From Agriotes lineatus (lineage: Eukaryota; Arthropoda; Insecta; Coleoptera; Elateridae), in the NCBI GenBank assembly GCA_940337035.1, contig CALNHX010003571.1, positions 1-64,000 on the forward strand: a DNA stretch of 64,000 nt, in the 5' to 3' direction. The number at the start of each line of letters is the position of its first letter. The stretch's first letter is position 1. This document shows, one piece after another, positions 36,160 to 46,479 of the stretch. The translations under genes were made by a program, and so were the position numbers. Below the pieces are notes generated by a model that was not told the origin of the DNA, did not search any database, and was given only the letters and a program-made list of their open reading frames with translations.

Positions 36160-36959
36160 CTTCTTTATATTTTTTCTTTACCATATTTGATGCATTCAAA
36201 CAGTTTTTTCAGTTGTTTCTGTTACCAACACGAAATCATTTAGAAAAGCTAAGATACGTTTACATAACAAACAAGCAAAGTAAAGCTAAATGTTTAAACG
36301 ATTTGCACATTATATCGAGTTATAGATGATATGCACATATCAATTTTCAACAAACTTTTTACAAAATACCGCCAAGATGACACAAAAACTTTGATAAATA
36401 TATTTAAATGGTGTAAAACTCTGCGAATGTCAAGCAAGGTGCTGCCATCTGGTATACTGCATTAAAAGCAAGTACAGCAAGTAAATGCGTCAAAATTTGA
36501 CATGATGTTTCATTGCGCCTCATGTCCCAAGGTGCCCTCCACTCCCCTAACTAAAAATGGCCCATTTTATGAACTGGAAGCAATTGCAAAGTCTACTGCG
36601 TTTGTTGAATTAGTTCTGGATATGCTGTTTTTGGAAACAATTGCACTGGTGTTGTTACGCTATAGCGAGCTAGACTATTGGAAAACCTACTAAGTTTGTT
36701 TAAACTTATTATGTACTGTATATATAAGGAGTCGATCTTTATAGACAAGGGTATATTTTTACACAAAAATAAGTTTGGTGTGGAATTACAAGAAAAGTGA
36801 CGATCATGTAATTAATGAAGTTTGTAGCATTAGACAAGAGGCATGTTTCCAAAGGAATTGTCGTTGTAGGTCTGTAGGAGTAGTTCTAGCTGTACAGCTA
36901 TAGATCGCAGAGCCTACTGCGTTACCCGAAGTAGACGAATGGAACGTATTACGTGTACT
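36160..36959. other. AT-rich spacer
   Basis: A 63-codon plus frame at 36502-36693 has no motif. No supported feature. Confidence 0.3.
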
Positions 36960-37950
36960 GAGAAATTGATTACTGAATGCACCCATTACATGGTAACAAT
37001 GAGTCCCGATTTCTTCCGCGTCGTATTCGTGAAAGTTCGTTGCAAGTGCATTTTGGAGGATTAGATGCACGTCGGCGTCGCGAGCGGCCAGAAATCAAAA
37101 TTAAGGGCATATCGCGAGCCGGGCCCGTCAAATTAAGCGCGCCTCGTTGGAGACGTATGGCGGGATCCATTTAAATCGCAAGAAATGTCCGGGTGCATTA
37201 TTAAAACGTACTAATTGATCCAATTACCGCGCCGGCATTGTCAAGAAACTTGGAATGTAGTTTGCGTTAGAGGGTAACAACGTATCTGCGCAATGCGCCA
37301 TGCAGAAAGCCTCATTTCGCTTGCCTGGCATGTAAAAGGACGCCGTAGCAGGCGATTGTGGCCTCTACGGGAGCCCCCTTGCCGGGCCCCAGCTCGGCGA
37401 TAAGAGAAAATGGCACAAGGCGAGAGCGGCGCGCTCGGGGGCGCCGACCGCCGTCGAGCCCGCCCGAGCGCGCACGCTCCGCCCGTGGCGCGGATAAAAG
37501 AAGGCCACGCTTTGAACTTTTCACTAGCGAGAACGGAGAGATACTGACGTAGCGGGCGATCACATAACTGTGAAAAAAAGCTGATTTGTCGTTTGAATTG
37601 ATGATACGGAGAGGCGCTACTTGAGAGTCATGTGACCATGCAAGCTTCACTTGTTTGAATGCAACACGTGGATGACGGAACCGCCGTGCTCTATGGATGC
37701 GTTTTGTTCATTTGTTGGAGCGTTGACAGCGACAGCTACAGTCGATTGTTTATTAGCCGGACGTACGCGGGCTGGCCGCGAAATTACTTACCAAATCAAA
37801 CCGCGGTTGTTTCGTAGCTGCAAAACATATTTTTTTCAAACGTTCCTAACATTTTTCAGTTTTCGTCCAGGAAAATTGGTGAGGGCCTTATCTTTTCACT
37901 GCTCAAAAATAGGTAATGCTGCTTGGGCTTATCGTACAATATGACAGCAC
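36960..37950. promoter_or_regulatory. GC/CpG-rich island 5
   Basis: Extremely CpG-rich around 37360-37510, with CACGTG at 37665-37670 and a TATA/initiator-like arrangement at 37493-37525 (separate entry). Frames of 64-112 codons on both strands overlap and are Arg/Ala/Pro-rich, as expected of translated GC-rich DNA; none is called as a gene. Confidence 0.4.
37493..37525 (+). promoter_or_regulatory. Possible core promoter (TATA-like plus initiator)
   Basis: GATAAAAG (37493-37500) lies 29 bp from the A of a TCACTA initiator-like motif (37521-37526), the spacing expected of an animal TATA promoter, and a CCGCCC GC box precedes it. Both motifs are imperfect and there is no downstream gene, so this is tentative. 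Confidence 0.25.
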
Positions 37951-38603
37951 AGTCATTCAAGGAATAAATTTTGAATGCTTTGAATGAAGGGAAAATATTT
38001 CTTGCAAGTCGTCAATCTAGAGATACAAGGGGTTAGCTAAAGATAACATATTCATTTTTAATGTTCTCCCCGGGTGGATGCTATTGTTGCAAATTTACTA
38101 GATAGTCATTACGTTAACTAGTTAACCGATGGATGTTTGTTTACGTATATATTGGAATTGCGCTTGCAGCATTTTGATAAATTCAAAATAGTAGCGGTTA
38201 ATGTAATCGGTGTCGTGTTTAACATCATAATTAATCTACTATTAAATACCCCCAACGCTGACTAGAATAAGTTACGATTTTCGTTATTTTCCTTCCATTC
38301 AGCGACGTTCTACAAAGTTGTAGGAGTGGTAGTTGTAGATATATGGGTAGTTGTAAGCTTATTTTTCAGTATACATAATTGATACCAAAAATTTGTTTAT
38401 TAGTCAGTTAGATAAGTAAAAAACGTTAAAAAGTTTTATCAGACTGTTTCATTTGAAGGGAATCCTGACACAAAATTACGAATTATTTTTACAGCTAGGG
38501 AGTTCTAGAGGAGCAGCCATTTCTAGGAAGATTATGAAAATTGTTTAATAAATACACAAAAAGCTGTAATCTAGTAATTTCCAAAGATCATTGCTTCCGA
38601 ACT
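37951..38603. other. AT-rich spacer
   Basis: No supported feature. Confidence 0.35.
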
Positions 38604-39388
38604 ACAGTACAACTCGCTTATAACGCACCTGTCCTGACCATGAAGAGCTGTTTGTTATAAGAGAAGAACGTTTTAATAAACATTCATTGAATTACGAAAC
38701 ATCTTTAGTTTTGAACTAATCGCACAAACAAAAGTATGAAAATCTATATTTCGAGTTTTCAATAAAAGTGGTGTAAATATCGAGAGGTAAAAAAAATCTG
38801 ATTCTCAGCGTGCTGTGGAAATTCAAACGTATAAATAATACGTTGGTGGCACTGTAAGTATATGTCAAATTCGAGGTTATCGGGTTAGGTTTTGCGTCAG
38901 TTTGTGTCAAAACTGACGGAAAACCTAACCTGATCACCTCGAATTTGACATATACTTACAGTGCCACCAACGTATTTATACGTTTGAATTTCCACAGCCT
39001 ACTGATGATCAGTTTTTTTGGATCTGTCGATAGATTTACATCTTTAAGAATACGTTCAAAATGTCATCGGTGTTTTCGTTGCTTTCAAGTAATCTTGTCA
39101 CTGTTTTTATCCTGCACTCAACCGAAAATACCAGTATGTACATATCTGCACGACAAGAATTAACCAACGACTGAATTTGGAGGTGCATTTCTTAAACAAG
39201 TTTACGAAGCATGTGAAATGTGTGATACTTTCGCATGATTTAACAAAAAGATATGCCGCTTATATTTTTTGTACGTTGTATATGAAGTACGTTTTAAAAG
39301 AACAAATAAGCTAGGTATTTGGTCGGGGATAGATCACTCAGGTATGTAATAACCGAATGGACGTTAAAAACGAGTTCGTTATACTGTA
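38604..39388. mobile_element. pogo/Tigger-like element carrying a nested hairpin
   Basis: The left end TACAGTACAACTCGCTTATA corresponds to the right end AACGAGTTCGTTATACTGTA. The left end is nearly identical to the ends of 30528-31085. A core hairpin (38798-39012) lies inside. No transposase frame survives. Confidence 0.6.
38798..39012. mobile_element. Core hairpin MITE, copy 8, with GAATTTCCACAGC outer arms
   Basis: CTGATTCTCAGCGTGCTGTGG, AAATTCAAACGTATAAAT on the left pairs with ATTTATACGTTTGAATTT and CCACAGCCTACTGATGATCAG on the right. The conserved core lies exactly at the centre. Same outer arm class as copy 1. Confidence 0.85.
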
Positions 39389-39666
39389 TTTCGTTGCCAA
39401 ATAATCCCAGAAATTCATGAGCTTTTTAAAGAGTTTACCAAAGATCTCCAGTATTATTAAAAATTATATTTGAGAAGAAAATTACAAACGGTCCAATTCT
39501 ATTCGATCGTATTCACCATCGTTTTTATTAAAATTTAACAACCTGCGCGTTTCTCAATATCTCCATGCAATAATAGTTATTTATGTACCAAGGGAATTAT
39601 GAAGATGCCCGTGGTGCATACGCTTCATTTTCCACTTTGAATACGCAAATAAGTTGAAAAGCTTAC

Positions 39667-39771
39667 AAAGCAGTCCATAACGCCCTAGTGCGTTTTTTAT
39701 GAGAGGGCATAAAGAACGGACGTTATCATTATGCCCGCTCTTTACGCCCAAGGGCGTTATGGACTGCTTTA
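39667..39771. mobile_element. Small palindromic element
   Basis: AAAGCAGTCCATAACGCCC at the left is inverted as GGGCGTTATGGACTGCTTT at the right; inner arms GGGCATAAAGAAC and ATGCCCGCTCTTTACG also pair imperfectly. 105 bp, no coding. Confidence 0.75.
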
Positions 39772-40699
39772 TATACCTCGTATCACAGATATAAACAAAT
39801 AATTGATCGGCGAAAAATAAATTTCATTTAAAAATAACTCTTTTCTGTGGTAGGCGAAATGAAAGCGGCAAAATATAAAAACTACATGTACAACAGAAAA
39901 TCGTAGTAGTTTTTTTACAAAACCGTTTTTGTGTTGGCAATGACAAAGGTAAAACGACCGAATAATAAAACAAAAGTGTTTTGTATTTGTAAGCAATTGT
40001 TTATTGTGTAGAACCATCCATTTCGAAAGTTTAATCTGATAGATATTGCGTTACCAGAGGTTTTCCAGGCCGAGTGGCTACAAAAGTTGGAAATAAAAGG
40101 GAGAGTTAGCCCATAACCAAAAACTGCTGATCTGGCAGACAATAAAAGAAGATGAAATACTTATTTTTGGTTATAGAAAAGGCGTATCTTTAATTTTTCT
40201 CAAAACATTAAGGCTGAGTTTCAATAAATATTTATTTTAAACCCCGCAAAATTTCAGGTTTTGGTGAAATTTCGAAGAAGACTTTTTTTGTAGCACAGAA
40301 TATAGATAGTGAGTAATCGCCGTGAGCATTAGTCCCAGAAAGGTGCTTAAATATTGACTAAAAACGTTGGAACAAACCATTCGTCTGTGAATATAGTAAA
40401 GGCTCGAGAAGGTATTTAAACAAAACCGGGGTTTTGAATAAGGAAATTACTAAAATTGCGATGATAGTAATATTTTTCAAGGCCCACTATTATCATAACC
40501 AGGCACATCTCTGAATTTTTGTATTTAAATAGGTAGCTCGGTATTGCTTTATACTCAACAGTATTGTTGTTTAATAAATCAATAATAATGGCATTTTAGA
40601 CTGTTGTATTGGAAGAATTTCTAGATTCCAATGTGCGGCAACAAAAAAAATCTTCTGGGTACTCGATGGATGAGGTATTTTTTATGTTATAGGTTGAAT
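39772..40699. other. AT-rich spacer
   Basis: Two overlapping minus-strand frames (75-82 codons, 39769-40142) have no motif. Nothing else found. Confidence 0.35.
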
Positions 40700-41430
40700 A
40701 GTTTATGAGTTCAGGTATCGGGGATTCCGCCTGCGGAAGGGGTGTGATCTTGGATATGGCGGCAACGAGCATTACGGTGTTTTGCTCGAATGCCGACCGG
40801 CATAACGAAAAACGAAACTGGTAATTGTATTAGCAGAAGAGAAGCACGTGCTTTTTTGCGAGCGCTGAAGGGTTGGCGGTATCGATATCGGATATATCAC
40901 GTAGGCGGCGCCACGTCAGGTCCTTCTAGGATCCGAGTTGGCGCGCGTCGCGGGACTTATTAGGAGGAAGCCCGGACACGAAGAACAGTGCGTATTTAGT
41001 CGCTTTGCTAAATACAAGTCGTCCGGCATTACATTATGCGTTTGGAAATTGAAATTTATTAAGAGGGTAAAAAAGCTTATATAAAATAAATTCCCTGCAG
41101 GATCCCTATCGCGAAAGCTCAAGCTCGGTGGGGGGGCGGCGCGCGCTCCCATTGGCCGTCGCCGTGGCAACGCGCCTACGCCACCCGGCCGGCCTCAGCC
41201 GAACGCAAAAACAAATGCCCCGCTTCGTCTTTGTTCGGGGCTGAAACGGCCCGCACGCCCCCTTCGCCGTCTTTTTTGGGCCGCTTTTTGCGGCCCTTTT
41301 TCCGACGTGCAGGCCGTTTTTGCCGGGGCTCGGGCGCATTTTTGGACGGGCTCGAACTTTGTTCTCGCTCCGAAGGAAATTAATGTGGAAAATAGCTTTG
41401 AGCGCCGCGCTGCGTGCTGCTGGGGAAAAT
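40700..41430. promoter_or_regulatory. GC/CpG-rich island 6
   Basis: Two GC-rich parts (40700-40990 and 41100-41430) separated by AT-rich sequence. Contains CACGTG (40845-40850), ATGGCGGC near 40757, and a CCAAT box beside an RFX-type X-box (41151-41171). Frames are composition artefacts. Strong candidate for a promoter or enhancer, by inference. Confidence 0.4.
41151..41171. promoter_or_regulatory. CCAAT box plus RFX X-box
   Basis: ATTGG (inverted CCAAT) at 41151-41155 is followed two bases on by GTCGCCGTGGCAAC (41158-41171), which fits the X-box consensus RYYNYY-N(1-3)-RRNRAC on both half-sites. RFX factors bind such sites in ciliary and neuronal genes; their use here is unproven. Confidence 0.45.
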
Positions 41431-41884
41431 TTGAAAGTTTGTCGAGTCAGTCATATTTTGTTCTCTCCCGCTTTAGTTTAGTTTGAGTTGGGGTTATTTT
41501 GATGGGGAGGGTTGGCATTATATTAGAGGGTCTAGTTTCACTTAACTTTATTGATAACTGACAGGCTTTTCTCCGCGCTCTTCCGAAACTCTCGGATGTG
41601 GGAAATTTCGACATTTGCATGCGTTTATGCAGATTACGTTTCCAAATGGATTTTTGCGACTTGGCTTGATTATCAAAAACAACGTGTACTTTTAACATCC
41701 TTGACTGTAAAAATGCGTCAAAACAAAAGCAGCGCTTAACAATAACGTACCTAGTTGGAAAAAGAGCGTCATCAACGATGTCGCCGAGATTTAACGTCGC
41801 CTATTCGAAGAATGTCGCTCTCAACAACGCCACCTTAAAAAATAACGCCGAAAATAATGTCGCCAACTAGAACATCGCCTTCAA

Positions 41885-42480
41885 AAATACCTCCTTCTCT
41901 TCCTCCTCTACCACCACGGTTATCAGTCTCCCTACTGGTTCGTTGCAGCTCTCCACTTTTCCTTCTCCGTAGCTTTGCGTTTCATCTCTACATAATTGTT
42001 GCTTTCTATGTCCATTATTATTAGACTTATGTATTGAAGAGGGGGCCGTTCCTTCAATTGTCTCTTCTCATTACGTATTTTATCACTTGTTTTTTCTTTT
42101 GACTATATGTTTTCACATCTTTTTTGAGTTCTTATTAGTGATATTATTTCGTCTATGGTTTTTCTTTTTATACAGCGTCTCCGCAATTATCAGCCGTTCT
42201 GTAAGGTTTTCTTACTCCTCTACTATTCCTTCAATTATAGTCTTGATTAATCCGTCTCTTCTGATTATGTGTTCTATCATGTGTGTTTTTCTTTTGACTA
42301 TCTGTTTCCACATCTTTATCTCTCTCATATTAGTGCTAGTATTTCGTCATTGGTTTTCGTTTCTGTCCAGCTGACTTTCAGAGCTCTTCTATAACACTAC
42401 ATTTTTAAGGATTCGAATACATTTCTTATCGGGATGAGCCATACAGAGCTAATACTCCATATGTAGTTTGAATTAGTTGT
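41885..42480 (-). pseudogene. Antisense LINE reverse transcriptase C-terminus and 3' UTR
   Basis: Read on the minus strand, frames give ALKVSWTETKTNDEILALI, matching the LKISWTDRVTNEEVL stretch of insect endonuclease-reverse-transcriptase proteins, then a TIIEGIVEE segment in another frame. Stops and frameshifts are frequent. The plus-strand frame of 95 codons at 42087-42374 is only its complement. It probably belongs to the same element as the endonuclease remnant at 46480-46935, with the RT body deleted or displaced by insertions. Confidence 0.65.
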
Positions 42481-42496
42481 AAAATGACCATTTTTT

Positions 42497-43126
42497 ACTT
42501 CCCTCGTCTAAAAGACGAAGGAAATATTGTAATCGCGAAAAATCACCTTTCGAGATTTCTCCAGGTCTTCACGTTTCAGGGTCGCTAGATGGCGAAAAAC
42601 AGGTTTTCTCAATTCCGTCTGTCTCTCTGTTGGCGGTATAACTCAAAAACTATTTGTCGGAGGAAGACAATATTTTGTATACACATTATATATCTACCTG
42701 GCATGGCATACGAGAAAATTTCAGACAAATATATACAGGGTGAGCACGTTAAAAAAATAAAATTTTGCTTATTTTTGATTTAACTTAGCAATAAATGCAA
42801 GTAATTTGTACATAGCGCAGGCTTTATGCTTACAAAAAATGGGCCCTAATATATACAGAATAAATGTTGTACGATACAAAAAGGAGCAACAAATTAGTGC
42901 GTTACTTAATAAGTACAGCTGCAACGCAGGAATTCGAAGGGTCGGTGCTCCGTAGTTCAGGTAGAAATAGTCCGTTCCCTTGTAACATCTCACAAAACAT
43001 TCGACCACGGTAACGTTTTTTTATTTGTAAATTTATTTAATTTATTATAAACGTGAAAGATAATTTTATTCCTAACTAAATTTGATTTATTAAATTATTT
43101 AGTGTCACAATGTCGACGAGGGAAGT
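42497..43126 (+). mobile_element. Family B short TIR element, copy 3 (longest)
   Basis: ACTTCCCTCGTCTAAAAG at the left and GACGAGGGAAGT at the right. Shares CTTCACGTTTCAGGGTC, TCTGTCTCTCTGTTGGCG and GGAGGAAGACAATATTTTG with the other copies. It interrupts the antisense LINE. Confidence 0.75.
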
Positions 43127-43447
43127 TCTGGGTAAAGCCTTTTACAGATTTTCTTGGATTATACGTGGAAAATATAGTAGAATATTCTGAAATGCAATTA
43201 GGGGCTTCCCGGAGTGAATATAACTGGACTTGTTAATATGCTATTTATTGTTTTGGGTAATACAGTAATCATTGCCTCTGATTAATATCTGCTATGCTAT
43301 GTTTAATATGTAGTGAAGTTTTAAAAAAGGCCGCATTAAAAAGATTGAAAGCCACAGGTTTGAACTTTTTTTAGTGTATGAATTTATAGTTTTACTTTTC
43401 ATATAATATCTAATAATATTGTTCGTTATTTCCTATATAAAAAAAAA

Positions 43448-43735
43448 TCTGGTGTGATACACGCACGCAACATCCTTTTACAGTGAACTTATAGTTAGCC
43501 AAAAATTTTATTTTAAATTTTTAAGAAAGTGTACAAAATTTTTCAAAAATTACAAATTCTACAGACACCGAACAAAATAGACCGTTAGTTGAAGAGACAA
43601 ATTTTCTCTAAAATTTTAAGCTGAATTAAAAAAATGTAATAATATACTGGGTGTTCTATTTAAAATAGGAGTTAATAAAAAAATTTAAAAAAAACAAAAG
43701 AAATGCATTTTAAAGGCATTCAACTTGAAAATCAC
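43448..43735 (+). mobile_element. Family A element, copy 2, left part
   Basis: Matches 7410-7700 from GTGATACACGCACGCAAC through GGGTGTTCTATTTAAAA to TTCAACTTGAAAATCAC, then stops at foreign DNA. The right part resumes at 45010. Confidence 0.75.
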
Positions 43736-43738
43736 GGA

Positions 43739-43861
43739 AAAAAGAACGCGCGACATGAGGACGCGGACAAAAGGACGTGCGACGATTGGGCGCACGCAAC
43801 AAACGGACGCGGCGACAAAAGAACGCGAGTCTTGAGGAGGTGTGACGAATGGACGGGGCCT
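43739..43861 (+). repeat. Degenerate GGACGCG minisatellite
   Basis: About eight units of 14-18 bp built on GGACGCGNGACAAAA (for example AACGCGCGACATGA, GGACGCGGACAAAA, GGACGTGCGACGATT, GGACGCGGCGACAAAA). Strikingly G-rich on the plus strand and C-poor apart from CG. Confidence 0.65.
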
Positions 43862-44619
43862 TATAAATTTTCTTAAATTTGAGTTTCGAGTAAGATTAAG
43901 TTAATTATTATATTAATTATTATATTTGAACGTGGTAATATAAATTAAATTTTCACTTGTACAACGAATTACGTAGCACTACTAGAACTTACGTGTGTGT
44001 GTCCTTCTTGGGAATTAGTAAAATATTTATTTAAATATATGTATGTATAAACACACTGCCCAACGAATTAAAAATATAGAGCATTTGCGCGGGGTTGCCT
44101 ACAATTTTCAATTACAAGTGTTCATTTATATATATTTTTAAATATTTGATGTATTTGTACGTATTATCATTTTATGAAAAATTAATCAAGTACGTTTTTT
44201 TTCTATAATAACTGTCAAAGTGTTACAAAGTTGGTAGATATGTGATTAAAACGCTAGGAAAGTTTTATACCTCGTGTTGGTAGAACTTTTTCAAAATTAT
44301 GGTTATGTGTCAATTTTGAATGTGAAAGTTTCTTAATTTTTAAACTCTTGACAAATTTCTTTTTTTAACATGGAATCATCATCATCAATAAAATCGGTTA
44401 AAAAAAGAAAACCAAGAAATATTCTAAATGCAAAAATGAAGCAAGCAGTGTTAAATTATGACATATCTGTCAAAATGACAATCATTTTTTTAGTGGAAGA
44501 AAAGAACTAAAAATCTATGTACCAACATTATTAAAACTAGGGACCCTGCAGGAATGCAACTTATCCCTTAGAAAGTTGACCTTGAAAATTATTATAGAAA
44601 AAAATGTACTTTAGTAATT

Positions 44620-44760
44620 TACGATACAAGTGCGTAAAGCTACTCTTTAGGCACGAGTGGGGTAGAGTTAAAACGCGAGTGAGCGAGCGTTTTAAGCCCC
44701 GCGAGTGTCTAAAGATGCTTTATGCATGTGTATGGTACAATATTTTATCTACGATATAAT
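44620..44760. mobile_element. Foldback element with GAGTGAGCGAGCG centre
   Basis: Arms GTGCGTAAAGCTACTCTTTAG, GGGTAGAGTTAAAACGC pair with GCGTTTTAAGCCCC, CTAAAGATGCTTTATGCATG. The GAGCGAGCG centre recalls the loops at 841-986 and 8099-8237. Confidence 0.65.
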
Positions 44761-45009
44761 CTAAAAAATACGGTAAATATAAAAAATATTTTACATGTAA
44801 ATTAGAATCACCAGCAACCGGTCCTAATTTTGAGTGTTTTAAAATTTTTAAAACACGTTGCTACTAACTACGTGCCTAATGAAATTTTTTAAGCACGTTG
44901 CTATTAACGACGTAAACTAATGAATACATGTTATTAAACAGTCGTTTTACAAACTTAAAACTGCCAACTAAAAGGCAATTTTACACACTGTCGTAGATAA
45001 AAATCAAAC

Positions 45010-45260
45010 TCAAAAATCACAAGAGTAAACACCATACCTCCGGTTATGCGATTTTCTACAAAAGCTCTGTCGTATCTAGATAGTACACAAAACTTATATA
45101 TGAAGTTTCAACGCCATACATATCTATTTTCGTTTTTGAGATATTCTGTTCACAGACAGACTTACGGACAGACGTTTTGTTTTGGATCTGTTGAAAAACT
45201 CAATATCAAATTTTTTGGGGGAATCCAATATGTACTGCCTTTATTGTAAAAGGAAGTAAA
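45010..45260 (+). mobile_element. Family A element, copy 2, right part
   Basis: Resumes with AATCACAAGAGTAAACACC, ATATATGAAGTTTCAACGCC, GAGATATTCTGTTCACAGAC and closes GTAAAAGGAAGT, matching 7790-8035 with a shortened GACAGAC tract. Confidence 0.75.
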
Positions 45261-45561
45261 AAAAAACAAAGACATTTTGATAATACTGTATTTCGCGTTT
45301 TGACGTTTACTGAAATTAAATATTCTACAGAAAAAATGTAGAAAACGGGGGACTTTCTACTTACGTCGTCTCCTACATATTTTGCACCAGTATATTCTCA
45401 TTTTCTACATGACGTATTCCACTGGCCCAACACTAATTGTGACCTTGGGATTGTTCTATCATCTTCTTGCTTTTCTATTTCTATTTCTTCGATTCGGTCT
45501 TCAGCGTTGGATTTCTATAGTTCTTCTAGGAATTATTCTGCTATCTCTTTGTGTTCTATCA

Positions 45562-46257
45562 GATCTATCAATTTTTACTTCCTTTTACAATAAAGGAAGT
45601 ATTGGATTCACCCCAAAAATTCGAAATTGAGTTTTTAACAGATCTTCACGTTTTAGAGTCCCCTGATCCCAAAAAACATATTTTTTTTCATTGGTCTGTG
45701 TGTCTGTCTGTGTGTCTGTCTGTGTGTCTGTCTGTGAACAGAATATCTCAAAAACGAAAAGAGTTATGGCGTTGAAACTTCATATATAAGTTTTGTGTAC
45801 TATGTAGATGAGACAGCAAGCTTTTGAAGAAAATCGCATAACCGGAAGTAGGTGTTTACTCTTGTGATTTTTCAGTTTTTTTCGATTTTATCAAAAACGG
45901 CTCTAACGATTTTTTTTAAACTTTACATTTTTACTACATTTTTAATGTGTATTGATGTGGAATAGGTGATTTTTCAGTTGAATACTTCTAAAGTGGGTTT
46001 CTTTTGTTTTTTTTTCTATTTTTTTAATTAACTCCTATTTTAAATGGAACACCCGGTATATTATTACATTTTTGAATTCACCTTAAAATTCTAGAGAAAT
46101 TTTGTCTCTTCAACTAACGCTCTATTTTGTACCGTTTTTGTAGAATTTGTAATTTTTGAAGATTTTTGACAAATGGTTAAAAATTAAAAATGAAATTTTT
46201 GACTAATTATAAGAACACAGTAAAAGGAAGTTGTGTGAGTGTATCACACCAGATTTT
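45562..46257 (-). mobile_element. Family A element, copy 3, inverted full length
   Basis: TTTTACTTCCTTTTACAATA starts and CAGTAAAAGGAAGTTGTG plus TGTATCACACCAGAT closes it. All family landmarks appear in inverted order, including a long (TGTGTCTGTC) tract. It interrupts antisense LINE sequence present at 45430-45561 and 46258-46480. With copy 2 it makes a head-to-head pair. Confidence 0.8.
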
Positions 46258-46479
46258 TTGTTTTCTATTATTCAACGTAATTTAAATTTTCCTATTAAGT
46301 TATGTCTTTCCTTCGCGTTGTTGAATTAGGTCGCAGTTCTCGTTTATGTAATTTTGTATTGCTTTTTTGGATGCTCTTAGAATTTTGTTTCCAATGTTCG
46401 TATACCTTTGGTTTCCTTGTTGCTTTATTCAGATTTATAGTCTCTTCTTTCCTCAATTAGATTTATAATTTCTGATGGT

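Larger units (their letters stand above)
43738..45009. other. 1.27-kb insertion splitting a family A element
   Basis: Foreign sequence between the two halves of family A copy 2. It replaces about 100 bp present in the full copies. It holds a GGACGCG minisatellite at its left edge, a foldback (44620-44760) and two direct repeats of about 35 bp near 44850-44923 (AGCACGTTGCTATTAACGACG type). No gene. Confidence 0.5.

Noticed and set aside
37312..37650. 112-codon minus-strand frame in the CpG island
   Set aside because: Overlaps equally long plus-strand frame and is compositionally driven; no family motif.
585..39012. AACCTAACCTGC repeats as telomeric (TTAGG-like) or CRISPR-type repeats
   Set aside because: They occur as inverted pairs in dispersed hairpins, not as tandem arrays or regularly spaced repeats; no cas-like genes exist.
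42087..42374. 95-codon hydrophobic plus-strand frame resembling a membrane protein
   Set aside because: Complement of the antisense LINE RT tail; the hydrophobic residues come from complemented AT-rich codons.
45690..45740. TGTGTCTGTC tandem repeat as an independent microsatellite
   Set aside because: The tract is an internal, conserved component of family A elements, so it is part of the mobile element.
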